From Bacteroidia bacterium (GTDB lineage Bacteria; Bacteroidota; Bacteroidia; Cytophagales; Cyclobacteriaceae), in the NCBI GenBank assembly GCA_016650355.1, contig JAENVX010000011.1:1-16210 (forward strand): DNA of 16,210 nucleotides. Direction: 5' to 3'. A program made the position numbers and the translations under genes. A model generated the notes under the pieces. That model was not told the DNA's origin. It searched no databases and worked only from the letters and a program-made list of their open reading frames with translations. Positions 7,346 to 13,837 of this stretch are shown piece by piece (positions within the stretch are counted from its first letter, which is position 1; each line of letters starts with the position of its first letter).

Positions 7346-7573
7346 ATGGCGATGGACATCCAGGCAGAGATCAAGTGGATACAATCTGAGTTAGGCAAAG
7401 TGAAAGATCCCACCTTGATTGAGATTTTTGTAAAACTTTTAAAATACAGAAAATCAGCAATCAATAGCGAGCTTGAGGAGTATAATAGGGAGTTGGATGC
7501 CGCCAATGCCAGGATTGAATCTGGCAAGTTTATCACTCAGGAGGATTTGGAAAAAGGAGCCAGTCAATGGTGA
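7346..7573 (+). CDS. Putative antitoxin of a RelE/ParE-type pair
   Basis: This acidic, helical 75-residue protein contains IQAEIKWIQSELGKVKDPTLIEIFVKLLKYR (about 5-35), a charged middle, and the C-terminal tail SGKFITQEDLEKGASQW. The 'G.fitqed.ek' tail resembles the toxin-binding tails of small antitoxins paired with RelE/ParE toxins in Bacteroidota. No ribbon-helix-helix or helix-turn-helix DNA-binding motif is obvious, so self-regulation cannot be read from the sequence. Its last codons overlap the toxin start by 7 bp, the usual sign of translational coupling. The start could be Met1 or Met3 (MAMDIQ), and the difference is trivial. The assignment comes mainly from size, order and overlap with the toxin gene. 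Confidence 0.7.
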   Translation: MAMDIQAEIKWIQSELGKVKDPTLIEIFVKLLKYRKSAINSELEEYNRELDAANARIESGKFITQEDLEKGASQW

Positions 7574-7866
7574 AACTCAAAGTTGTCTGGGATGAACTAG
7601 CCCGATCAGCTTTGAAGAATGCCTATCATTACATAAACCAGGATTCCCTGCAACAAGCTGAAAGAGTGAAGCAAGAAATAATGGGGGCTACCAAAAAACT
7701 TGCTGATAACCCGAAGATGTATCCTCCAGATAAATATCGAAAAGATAAAGATGGTAGATTCCGCGCTTTTGAAAAAGACAGCTATCGGATATCTTACTTC
7801 ATTGCGGAGAATAGTATCCGCGTGCTACGATTTCGTCATGTAAAGAAGCAACCTAAAGAGTATTGA
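7567..7866 (+). CDS. RelE/ParE family toxin
   Basis: The 99-residue product has the RelE/ParE fold signature: an N-terminal strand LKVVWDELARSALKNAYHYI, a helical pair (QAERVKQEIMGATKKLADNP), then the beta-sheet core with GRFRAFEKDSYRISYFI and IRVLRFRHVKKQPKEY. RelE members cut mRNA on the ribosome and ParE members poison gyrase; the sequence alone does not decide between them. The conserved basic and aromatic residues near the C-terminus (RFRHVKKQP) fit either. The ATG overlaps the antitoxin stop (ATGGTGA). An AAGGAG at 7554-7559, seven bases before the ATG, is a rare Shine-Dalgarno-like sequence in this window and could set toxin translation, though it also lies within antitoxin codons. Confidence 0.85.
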   Translation: MVKLKVVWDELARSALKNAYHYINQDSLQQAERVKQEIMGATKKLADNPKMYPPDKYRKDKDGRFRAFEKDSYRISYFIAENSIRVLRFRHVKKQPKEY

Positions 7867-7928
7867 TGAGTTTATGTTTTTTATCAGTAGACAGAGTCCG
7901 GACACATTAAACTCTAGAAATTCTAATT

Positions 7929-8408
7929 ATGCGAAGAACAAAAGAGTACGAGGAATTTTTAATGATTATTGGCGAAATCATGGTGGAATATTCAAAGGCT
8001 GAGGTTAATTCTGCGCTGATAGTTTCTCACATGTCGGGTTCAAGAATCGGATTAACACTCTTTGGGAATAGTAGGAATGCTGATAAGAAAATTCAAGAAT
8101 ATAGAAATGCTGTCAAAAAATTACAACATGATAGAAGGGAGGAGTTTCTTGTTTTACTCGAAAAATTGGACGGATGTAGAAAGGAGCGGAATGGATTTGC
8201 CCATTCGATTTGGAATAAGGATATGCGAACTCGTAGTATGGTTGGAATTAGTTCTGATAGGGGGACTCCAAAAATCCTTTATATTTCTAATGATGAGGCA
8301 AATAGAATACTAAAACGAATTACAGTTTTAAGTGGAGATATCTCAATATTATTTTCTGAACTTGTTATTCCAAACTTAAAAAAAGGGAGCATCAATACCC
8401 AGAATTAA
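7929..8408 (+). CDS. Unrecognised protein with a HEPN-like R-N-x3-H motif
   Basis: I do not recognise this 159-residue protein as a named family. It is predicted to be largely helical, soluble and without signal peptide or membrane segment. Residues 84-93 (RKERNGFAHS) contain R87-N88-x3-H92, the pattern that forms the RNase active site of HEPN domains. It is preceded by a long helix pair (about 52-82), as a HEPN bundle would need. HEPN proteins often serve as RNA-cutting toxins or defence effectors. The gene starts 62 bp after the toxin gene on the same strand and is AT-rich relative to the housekeeping genes, which suggests an accessory gene. The motif is short and can arise by chance in a helical protein, so a role as a ribonuclease is inference. 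Confidence 0.6.
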   Translation: MRRTKEYEEFLMIIGEIMVEYSKAEVNSALIVSHMSGSRIGLTLFGNSRNADKKIQEYRNAVKKLQHDRREEFLVLLEKLDGCRKERNGFAHSIWNKDMRTRSMVGISSDRGTPKILYISNDEANRILKRITVLSGDISILFSELVIPNLKKGSINTQN

Positions 8409-8429
8409 CAATTTGTAATTTACAAAATG

Positions 8430-8886
8430 TTAAATGAAGTCTATCCTTTTAGCTATCTCCTGCTTTAACTGTTGTGGATTCTTGCTTCCTATTCTAATTA
8501 CCCTTTTCGTATCGTTTAATTTTAATTCTACTCCATCAGTACCACTTACACTGTATAACATTCCATTGGGTATAAACCTAATTCCGTAGCCATAATACCA
8601 TGGTGTTTTAATAGTCTCAACGCTGCTGATTCTTTTGATCTGAATTCTTTTTCTTATGAGTCCAATTCCGAAGAATACTGTTATTATTTCGCTAGATATT
8701 TTTGTTGTCAACCCATAGAAAAGTAGATAGGTGAGCAGGAAAACTGAGCTGACAATCAAGAATCCTGTTGTACCGATTGGTCTATCCCCAAGATCATTAA
8801 TGAAAAGGGTGGTTGATAAGTATTTGAGCTGAAATCATGATTGTGATAATCAGCCATCCAAATTGAAATTCTTTATAGTCTTTCAT
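8430..8886 (-). pseudogene. Frameshifted small membrane protein with PH-like C-terminal domain
   Basis: An ATG at 8884-8886 opens the frame MKDYKEFQFGWLIITIMIS..., a first membrane helix, which stops at 8797-8799 after 29 codons. The next frame is open from about 8842 and continues LFINDLGDRPIGTTGF into a second membrane helix (LIVSSVFLLTYLLFYGL), then SSEIITVFFGIGLIRKRIQIKRI, SPWYYG-like KTPWYYGYGIRFIPNG and VIRIGSKNPQQLKQEI. Joined, the two frames give one coherent protein of about 151 residues (457 bp = 152 codons plus one base) with two helices and a bacterial PH-like domain. I infer a one-base insertion near 8815-8835. Without it the only start in the second frame is a TTG at 8759, yielding a 109-residue product lacking the first helix. 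The gene starts 12 bp after the dipeptidase stop on the same strand, so it would be read from that transcript. A sequencing error would explain the shift equally well. Confidence 0.65.
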
Positions 8887-8898
8887 ACTAGCTTAGTT

Positions 8899-10143
8899 CT
8901 ACATCCCCTCCGCCACATCAATGACCTTATTCCAAACCCTAAAGGCATTGCCATAGCAAATCTTTTCAATGTCACTTTCTGAGTAGCCACGCTTCAACAA
9001 CACATAAATCAAATTTGGAAAGCTGGAGGCATCTTCAAGGCCTGTTGGCACCTCCCCGCCTACACCATCAAAGTCTGAACCTATGCCTACGTGATCGATC
9101 CCAGCAATCTTGACTACGTGATCAATGTGATTGGCTACCATTTCAATATCGGATTTTAATGGAGGGTTGTCTTTCTCAAATTGTTCGATAATAGGTTTGG
9201 CGAGATCCTCATTTGATGTCAACCCTTTCTCTGTCAGCAAATCCTTCAGCTTTTTGCGATTGACATTATTTCGGTTTACTACGGCAGAATCGAGAAAAGC
9301 ATTGTAGAAGTTGATCATCATCACGCCACCATTTTCTCCAAGTTTTTTAATCATATCATCCGTCATGTCACGCCTCACCGATGGAGCAAAATGTCTGCAT
9401 GAGGAGTGGGAGGCAATGCTGGGAGCTTTCGTAAGCTTCATTACCTGATAAAAAGTGCTATCGTCTACGTGAGATATGTCCACCATTATTCCTAGTCGAT
9501 TCATTTCATTTACCACGCTTGCGCCAAACGGACTAAGTCCATTCCAGGTGTGAGTTGTGTCACCAGAGGAATCACAAATCTGGTTGTCCTTGCTGTGGGT
9601 AAGCGTAATGTATCGAATACCCCGATCAAAAAAGTATCGAACATTTTTTAAATCATTACCAACGGGGGCGCCATTCTCCATGCCCATGGGCAAAGAAATT
9701 TTTCCTGATTTGAAATTAGCTTCTACCTTAGTTGGAGTATTAGCCAAGGCAAATTTGTCGGGAAATAAATTGGGGATGGCCAGCACATTGTTGATCAATG
9801 AATCGGCAAATGCTTTGCCCATGTCATTTTGCTTCTGGTAGCTGGCTGGAATATAGATCGACATGAAAGGGGAAGAGTGTCCGCCTTTTTTGGCACGTTC
9901 GTAGTCAAATTCACCGCCAATGTCAGATAAGACAATTGACTTAGTCTCTTCTGTTAGAACAATTTTCAATTCTTTTAACCTTTCAGGAAAATCCACGTGG
10001 CCATCTGCAATGATATATTTATGCGCTAACTCATCAGCGTAAGCGTGAAGTTGTTCATCACTCATTTGGTCAACAGGTCTCTTTTCTGAACAATTGAAAA
10101 AAATTAAAGTAGAAAGGGATAGAAGGGCAGAAATGAATTTCAT
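8899..10143 (-). CDS. Membrane dipeptidase, peptidase family M19, lipoprotein
   Basis: This zinc dipeptidase (renal dipeptidase family) hydrolyses dipeptides, commonly including those with a D-residue. The ATG at 10143 is chosen because it gives a lipoprotein signal peptide (MKFISALLSLSTLIFFNC, lipobox Cys18). The frame stays open to 10290, but that extension is charged and implausible. In the 414-residue product the expected zinc ligands are visible: H49-x-D51, E156, H225 and H246. The substrate-binding R257 and D357 (GIGSDFDG) are also present, and the 21-residue spacing of the last two histidines equals that in human DPEP1. Other landmarks are THSKDNQICDSS and CYGNAFRVW. The protein probably sits on the outer or inner membrane facing the periplasm. 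It is followed 12 bp later by the frameshifted membrane gene and is divergent from the cytochrome-b5-like gene. Confidence 0.92.
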   Translation of the reverse strand: MKFISALLSLSTLIFFNCSEKRPVDQMSDEQLHAYADELAHKYIIADGHVDFPERLKELKIVLTEETKSIVLSDIGGEFDYERAKKGGHSSPFMSIYIPASYQKQNDMGKAFADSLINNVLAIPNLFPDKFALANTPTKVEANFKSGKISLPMGMENGAPVGNDLKNVRYFFDRGIRYITLTHSKDNQICDSSGDTTHTWNGLSPFGASVVNEMNRLGIMVDISHVDDSTFYQVMKLTKAPSIASHSSCRHFAPSVRRDMTDDMIKKLGENGGVMMINFYNAFLDSAVVNRNNVNRKKLKDLLTEKGLTSNEDLAKPIIEQFEKDNPPLKSDIEMVANHIDHVVKIAGIDHVGIGSDFDGVGGEVPTGLEDASSFPNLIYVLLKRGYSESDIEKICYGNAFRVWNKVIDVAEGM

Positions 10144-10243
10144 AGGATAAGGGTTAACTTTACTTCGAAAGATAATTGTAAAAAGGTGAATATTGCGTAT
10201 CAATTCTGGATATTGATTTTTGTTGAGAGATTCACAATAAGTT

Positions 10244-10486
10244 TTGGAAAGCCTTAACCAGATTACTCCCTCACAACTAGCTTTACGCAATGGGCAGGAT
10301 AAACCTGAGATTTGGATAGCCTACCAGGGAATGGTTTATGATGTATCCATATCACGGTTATGGAAGAATGGCAAACACTATGAGCACTGGGCAGGGCAAG
10401 ACCTGACAGACGAATTGAAGGGCGCCCCACATACAGAACATGTTTTTGAGAAATTTGCTTTCATAGGAAAATTGAAAAGCAATTGA
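10244..10486 (+). CDS. Cytochrome b5-like heme/steroid-binding domain protein
   Basis: The 80-residue single-domain protein has the small cytochrome-b5-like fold of the 'predicted heme/steroid binding' group. It shows SQLALRNGQDKPEIWIAYQGMVYDVS (about 10-35), then W-K-N-G-K-H-Y-E-H-W-A-G-Q-D-L-T, then APHTEHVFEKFAFIGKL. The HPGG axial-ligand motif of true cytochrome b5 is absent; His residues in KHYEHWAG and APHTEHVF are candidate heme ligands. It has no signal peptide or membrane anchor and is probably cytoplasmic. The frame upstream is closed by TAA at 10238-10240, leaving only TTG at 10244 as a usable start close to where homologues begin. It is 100 bp from, and divergent to, the dipeptidase. 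No biological role is known to me. Confidence 0.82.
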   Translation: MESLNQITPSQLALRNGQDKPEIWIAYQGMVYDVSISRLWKNGKHYEHWAGQDLTDELKGAPHTEHVFEKFAFIGKLKSN

Positions 10487-10505
10487 AGTAGTATGATTAC
10501 TACTT
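10486..10505. repeat. Perfect 8-bp inverted repeat at the end of the cytochrome-b5-like gene
   Basis: AAGTAGTA and TACTACTT flank a 4-base loop, beginning at the last base of the stop codon. The stem is AT-rich and is followed on the plus strand by AACAAAAAAATTG instead of a T-run, so it is a poor intrinsic terminator. It could still be an mRNA 3' end stabiliser or a protein-binding site. Confidence 0.5.
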
Positions 10506-10551
10506 AACAAAAAAATTGTAAATCGTACTTTTAAAACCGGAATATCAAGTC

Positions 10552-11403
10552 ATGGTAATTGTTGCAGACAGTGGAGGATCCAAAATAGATTGGCGCATTT
10601 TAAATAATGACGGTACCATTGCCCAGGCCAATTGCCCGGGCTTCAATCCGTACTATCAGCCGATCGATCATCTAAAGAAAAATGTTGCGGAATTTTTAGT
10701 GCCGCAGGTAAAGGGACCTGTCGACAAAATATTTTTTTACGGCACAGGGGTATCTTCAAAAAAAAATCAAGAGGTAATTAGAGGAGCTTTAGCTGAGTTT
10801 TTTCCAACAGCTCAAATTGAAATTGAATGGGATTTACTTGCAGCCGCCCGTGCATTATGCGGAACTGAACCAGGCATTGCCTGCATTTTAGGAACAGGAT
10901 CTAATTCTTGTTTTTATGATGGTAAAGAGATTACAGATGTGGTGGCTAACCTGGGTTGGATTTTAGCAGATGAAGGCTCTGGCACCTATATCGGAAAACG
11001 TTTTGTGTTTGATTACCTGCGGAAAAAAATGCCGGAGGAATTATCCAAACAGTTTCGGGCACGCTTTCCATTAACTCGCGAAGAATTCTTAGAAAAGGTC
11101 TATCAACAGGAACGGCCTGGTGCGTTTCTCGCGGGGTTCACTAAATTCATTTTTCAACACCTGAAGGAACCCTATTGTTACAAACTCATTTACAATAGTT
11201 TTTCTGATTTCTATGAGGAGGTGGTAATGCGGTATGATAACTACAAAAACTACAAAGTACACTTTACAGGTTCTGTCTCTTTTTATTTCAGTGACATATT
11301 AAGACAGGTAGCCAACGATAAAGGCATCACTGTCAAGAATATATTAGAAGGACCTATAGCAGGACTGGCCCTATATCACAAAAAAGATTTGAACCAGGCT
11401 TAA
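10552..11403 (+). CDS. BadF/BadG-type sugar kinase (N-acetylglucosamine or N-acetylmuramate kinase-like)
   Basis: This 283-residue protein belongs to the ASKHA ATPase superfamily. It has the phosphate-1 loop D6-S-G-G-S-K11, a likely catalytic Asp94 in EWDLLAAARAL, the phosphate-2 loop CILGTGSNS (111-119), DEGSGTYIGK (140-149) and a late FTGSVSFYF adenosine-type motif (238-246). BadF/BadG/BcrA/D members of this size without extra domains are typically amino-sugar kinases. Examples are the N-acetylglucosamine kinase NagK and the clostridial MurK, which phosphorylates MurNAc and GlcNAc. It lies 53 bp upstream of murQ on the same strand, so supplying MurNAc-6-P (or GlcNAc-6-P) from recycled peptidoglycan is the most economical reading. 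Substrate choice cannot be read from the sequence. The ATG at 10552 fits the family's N-terminus, which begins directly at the first strand. Confidence 0.85.
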   Translation: MVIVADSGGSKIDWRILNNDGTIAQANCPGFNPYYQPIDHLKKNVAEFLVPQVKGPVDKIFFYGTGVSSKKNQEVIRGALAEFFPTAQIEIEWDLLAAARALCGTEPGIACILGTGSNSCFYDGKEITDVVANLGWILADEGSGTYIGKRFVFDYLRKKMPEELSKQFRARFPLTREEFLEKVYQQERPGAFLAGFTKFIFQHLKEPYCYKLIYNSFSDFYEEVVMRYDNYKNYKVHFTGSVSFYFSDILRQVANDKGITVKNILEGPIAGLALYHKKDLNQA

Positions 11404-11456
11404 GAAATTTTGTTAAGCCTATCAATCAACTTCAATAACTAGTAACGAATAGTCTC

Positions 11457-12257
11457 TTGGCAACAACAGAATCATCTTCGCACTACAATCATCTGGAAAA
11501 GATGAGTATTCATGATTTACTTGTGAATATAAATAGAGAAGACAACACGGTAGCACTTGCTGTTGAAAAAGTAATCCCTAAAATTGAAATTTTAGTTTCA
11601 GTTATTGTTGAGCGGATGGAAAGAGGAGGACGGCTGTTTTACATAGGTGCAGGTACGAGCGGGCGCCTTGGCATATTAGATGCTTCTGAGGTTCCGCCCA
11701 CCTACGGAATGCCACAAGGAAAAGTGATTGGGTTGATTGCCGGTGGAGACAAAGCTATTCGCAAAGCGGTTGAGAATGCTGAAGATGACGCTTCGCAAGC
11801 CTGGAAGGATTTGGAGGAACAAATGATCAATCAAAATGATGTTTTGGTTGGCATTGCTGCATCGGGGCGAACGCCTTATGTAGTTGGTGGAGTAAAGCAA
11901 GCACGGACACAAGGTATTATTACAGGGTGTATTACCTGCAATGAAGGAAGTGAGTTAGCAAAGAATGTCGATTTTCCTATAGAGGTTGTAGTTGGGCCTG
12001 AATTTGTAACAGGTAGCACGCGTATGAAGTCAGGCACAGCACAAAAACTAGTACTTAACATGATTTCCACAACCACTATGATCAAATTGGGAAAGGTGAG
12101 GGGAAATAAAATGGTGGATATGCAGTTGAGTAATGAGAAACTGGTTAACCGTGGAGTTAAAATGATAATGGAAGAATTACAGGTTTCTGAGGTAGAGGCG
12201 CACAAACTACTCAAACAATTTGGTAGCGTGCGCAAGGCTGTTGATAGTAAAAAGTAA
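11457..12257 (+). CDS. murQ: N-acetylmuramic acid 6-phosphate etherase
   Basis: MurQ splits the D-lactyl ether of MurNAc-6-P to give GlcNAc-6-P and D-lactate in peptidoglycan recycling. The 266-residue protein aligns with E. coli MurQ over most of its length. The shared motifs are TESSSHYNHLEKM at the start, the SIS-domain GAGTSGRLGILDASE (64-78), GLIAGGDKAIRKAVENAED, VGIAASGRTPYV, and TGSTRMKSGTAQKLVLNM. E78 and E109 correspond to the catalytic Glu83 and Glu114 of E. coli. The C-terminus is about 30 residues shorter than the E. coli form. TTG at 11457 is taken as the start because the frame is closed at 11436-11438 and homologues begin at this TTESS segment. The next ATG (11502) would remove conserved residues. 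It follows the BadF-type kinase and is 2 bp from the next gene, forming an apparent operon. Confidence 0.95.
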   Translation: MATTESSSHYNHLEKMSIHDLLVNINREDNTVALAVEKVIPKIEILVSVIVERMERGGRLFYIGAGTSGRLGILDASEVPPTYGMPQGKVIGLIAGGDKAIRKAVENAEDDASQAWKDLEEQMINQNDVLVGIAASGRTPYVVGGVKQARTQGIITGCITCNEGSELAKNVDFPIEVVVGPEFVTGSTRMKSGTAQKLVLNMISTTTMIKLGKVRGNKMVDMQLSNEKLVNRGVKMIMEELQVSEVEAHKLLKQFGSVRKAVDSKK

Positions 12258-12259
12258 TC

Positions 12260-12832
12260 ATGCATCAGATTGAGCCGTTCGCAAATTGGCTGAGGTATTA
12301 CGACTCATCAGAAGATACACAATCTCCTTTCTCAGGTAAAGAATATAATTACGACTTATACACTGAAACCATCTACGGCTATTACATAGATCCTGCCTGG
12401 GATTCGTTTGGTTCTGAAACGCTGTATTTAAAAACCCTTTATGCTGATTACGTTGAGGGCTATGCGATACTCGAATTTATTGGCGAATGGAATGATACGA
12501 TCAATAACGACATCATGACATTGAAGCGGGATTTTCTGGAGACCTTGATGCACGAAGGGATTCGAAAATTTATTTTGATTGGGGAAAATGTATTTAACTT
12601 CCACGGTTCTGACGAATTGTATTATGAAGAATGGTTTGAGGAGGTAGAAGAAGAGAATGGTTGGATTGCTGCAGTATGTTTCCCTGAATTTATCCAACAG
12701 GAACTCCGCAAGTATCGCATCGATCAATTTATTAGCATGGGTGGAACATTACAGATTGATCAATGGAGAACTTTACATCCTGTCAAATTTTGTGAACTGG
12801 TTGATCAGCTTATTCAGCGAAGACTGAATTAA
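12260..12832 (+). CDS. Hypothetical acidic protein downstream of murQ
   Basis: I do not recognise this 190-residue protein. It is strongly acidic and rich in aromatic residues (Tyr, Trp, Phe), with no signal peptide or membrane helix. A central segment ILEFIGEWNDTINNDIMTLK then a helix (RDFLETLMHEGIRKFILIGENVFNFHG) suggests an alternating alpha/beta fold. An acidic patch EEWFEEVEEENG lies near 123-134, and a C-terminal helix ends in QLIQRRLN. The ATG is two bases after the murQ stop, which argues for a real gene co-transcribed with the kinase and murQ. Its stop overlaps the end of the convergent SprT-like gene by 4 bp. Nothing in the sequence ties it to peptidoglycan recycling apart from position. 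Confidence 0.75.
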   Translation: MHQIEPFANWLRYYDSSEDTQSPFSGKEYNYDLYTETIYGYYIDPAWDSFGSETLYLKTLYADYVEGYAILEFIGEWNDTINNDIMTLKRDFLETLMHEGIRKFILIGENVFNFHGSDELYYEEWFEEVEEENGWIAAVCFPEFIQQELRKYRIDQFISMGGTLQIDQWRTLHPVKFCELVDQLIQRRLN

Positions 12833-13455
12833 AGAAATGAAAGCTGGGCACCACTAACGGGAGCGTCAACAGGTACCAAATAGTCTCGCTTAGTATTTAC
12901 CTCACGGCACATCACGCGTGTGCGCTTCTGCTTACCTTTTTTGAACCACCGGCCATGCAATCCGAAAACACTTCCTTCCGGGATTTCTGATAGTAAAATT
13001 ATTGAGGCATAATTTCGATCATACTTTCTAAGGGCGGCTGTTAATTCTGTATCAGAAAAAGAGGAGGCTTTTGGGTTCGCCATGTGTCTCTTTAGGATTA
13101 ACAGTAGATCGGCTGGAAAAACATCTTCGTTTAGTACAGGGTCCATCAATTGTTGAAATGTTTTCTTCCATTGACCTCCATGAGCCTCCGCTCGATGGCC
13201 AAAAATCGTGTGGACTTCCAAGTGAGCTACTTCGTGGATATATGTTATAAGGAAAGAATAGACGCTAAGGTCGTGATTGATTGTAATGCGTGGATGAGTT
13301 GCATTTTTGTGAGAGGTGAAATCTCCAATTTTGGTTTGGCGGCTTTTGGTGATTTTAAGTGAAAAAGGTTTTTCTCTCCAAAGCTTGAAACAATAATCAA
13401 CGGCCTTTATAGGCAAATGATGATCTAGGGTATTAAGAACCTGCTCTTCCGACAT
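12829..13455 (-). CDS. SprT-like zinc metalloprotease family protein
   Basis: The 208-residue protein carries the zincin motif HEVAH at 74-78 (H74, E75, H78) and a probable third ligand H92 in HGGQWK, spaced as in SprT-like domains. Before this, FSLKITKSRQTKIGDFTS...HPRITINHDL matches the typical beta strands leading to the active-site helix. The C-terminal part (VFGLHGRWFKKGKQKRTRVMC) has the strand pattern of the SprT tail but only a single Cys, so a C-terminal zinc ribbon of the SprT/Spartan type is absent. Bacterial SprT function is poorly defined; the eukaryotic relative Spartan degrades DNA-protein crosslinks. There is no signal peptide, so it is likely cytoplasmic. It starts 20 bp after the terminator of the lipoprotein gene and has no obvious TAnnTTTG promoter. 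Confidence 0.85.
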   Translation of the reverse strand: MSEEQVLNTLDHHLPIKAVDYCFKLWREKPFSLKITKSRQTKIGDFTSHKNATHPRITINHDLSVYSFLITYIHEVAHLEVHTIFGHRAEAHGGQWKKTFQQLMDPVLNEDVFPADLLLILKRHMANPKASSFSDTELTAALRKYDRNYASIILLSEIPEGSVFGLHGRWFKKGKQKRTRVMCREVNTKRDYLVPVDAPVSGAQLSFL

Positions 13456-13473
13456 TGAATATTAAAAGTGTGG

Positions 13474-13503
13474 ACAAAAAAAAGGCTTTATTTCTAAAGC
13501 CTT
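13474..13503 (-). terminator. Intrinsic terminator of the Ala-rich lipoprotein gene
   Basis: On the minus strand AAGGCTTTA and TAAAGCCTT form a perfect 9-bp stem (13482-13503) with a 4-base loop, followed by a run of eight T (13476-13483, partly shared with the stem foot). It lies 23 bp after the lipoprotein stop codon. Confidence 0.85.
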
Positions 13504-13525
13504 CCTGGAAAGTTGTAATGTAAAA

Positions 13526-13768
13526 TTACTTCTTCTTTGTGGGTATTGCAGCAGCGGCTACAGCGGCAGCAATTGAGTCAGCTTTAACGGTTGAATCAGC
13601 CTTAACTTTTGCAATAGCGGCAGCTTCAGCTTCCACCATTGCAATAGAATCAGCTACTGCAGTTGAGTCAGCTTTTGCTTTTGCAGCCTCCTCAGCTTTG
13701 TTGCCACCACATGCCACCATTGTAACAGCAAAGCCACATACGATAACAGATGCGATAATTTTTTTCAT
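13526..13768 (-). CDS. Small Ala-rich repeat lipoprotein
   Basis: The 80-residue product has a lipoprotein signal peptide (MKKIIASVIVCGFAVTMVAC, lipobox Cys20, followed by GGNKAEEA). The remaining 60 residues are of low complexity: Ala, Lys, Asp, Ser and Thr with an imperfect repeat built on KADST/VADSI/KADSTVKADSI, then AAAVAAAAIPTKKK. It is probably a helical, surface- or periplasm-exposed lipoprotein of the kind common in Bacteroidota. No enzymatic motif is visible. It is a single-gene transcription unit with its own promoter (13794-13821) and a strong terminator (13474-13503), which suggests abundant expression. The complementary strand is also open (81 codons), but that is a by-product of the Ala/Ser-rich composition. 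Confidence 0.8.
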   Translation of the reverse strand: MKKIIASVIVCGFAVTMVACGGNKAEEAAKAKADSTAVADSIAMVEAEAAAIAKVKADSTVKADSIAAAVAAAAIPTKKK

Positions 13769-13793
13769 AGTTTACAGGTTTTAAAAATTTGTG

Positions 13794-13821
13794 CAAAGAT
13801 ACACGAATGGGAAGATTCCAA
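13794..13821 (-). promoter_or_regulatory. Bacteroidota-type promoter of the Ala-rich lipoprotein gene
   Basis: On the minus strand TTG (13819-13821) is separated by 17 bp from TATCTTTG (13794-13801), a full match to the TAnnTTTG -7 element with a slightly short spacer. The predicted leader before the ATG at 13768 is about 20 nt. Confidence 0.6.
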
Positions 13822-13837
13822 TGTAAGTGGAAGAAAT

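Noticed and set aside
10167..10174. TATCTTTC as the -7 box of the dipeptidase
   Set aside because: One mismatch at the conserved final G and no TTG at the right spacing; too weak to list as a feature.
10144..10290. N-terminal extension of the dipeptidase to 10290
   Set aside because: The extension carries no family similarity and would bury the lipoprotein signal peptide that begins at the ATG at 10143.
11676..12265. Minus-strand open frames opposite murQ
   Set aside because: They are antisense shadows of murQ, which has full family motifs and both catalytic glutamates on the plus strand.
13539..13784. Plus-strand frame opposite the Ala-rich lipoprotein
   Set aside because: Its Ala/Ser/Thr composition mirrors the repeat codons of the real gene, which has a signal peptide, promoter and terminator on the minus strand.
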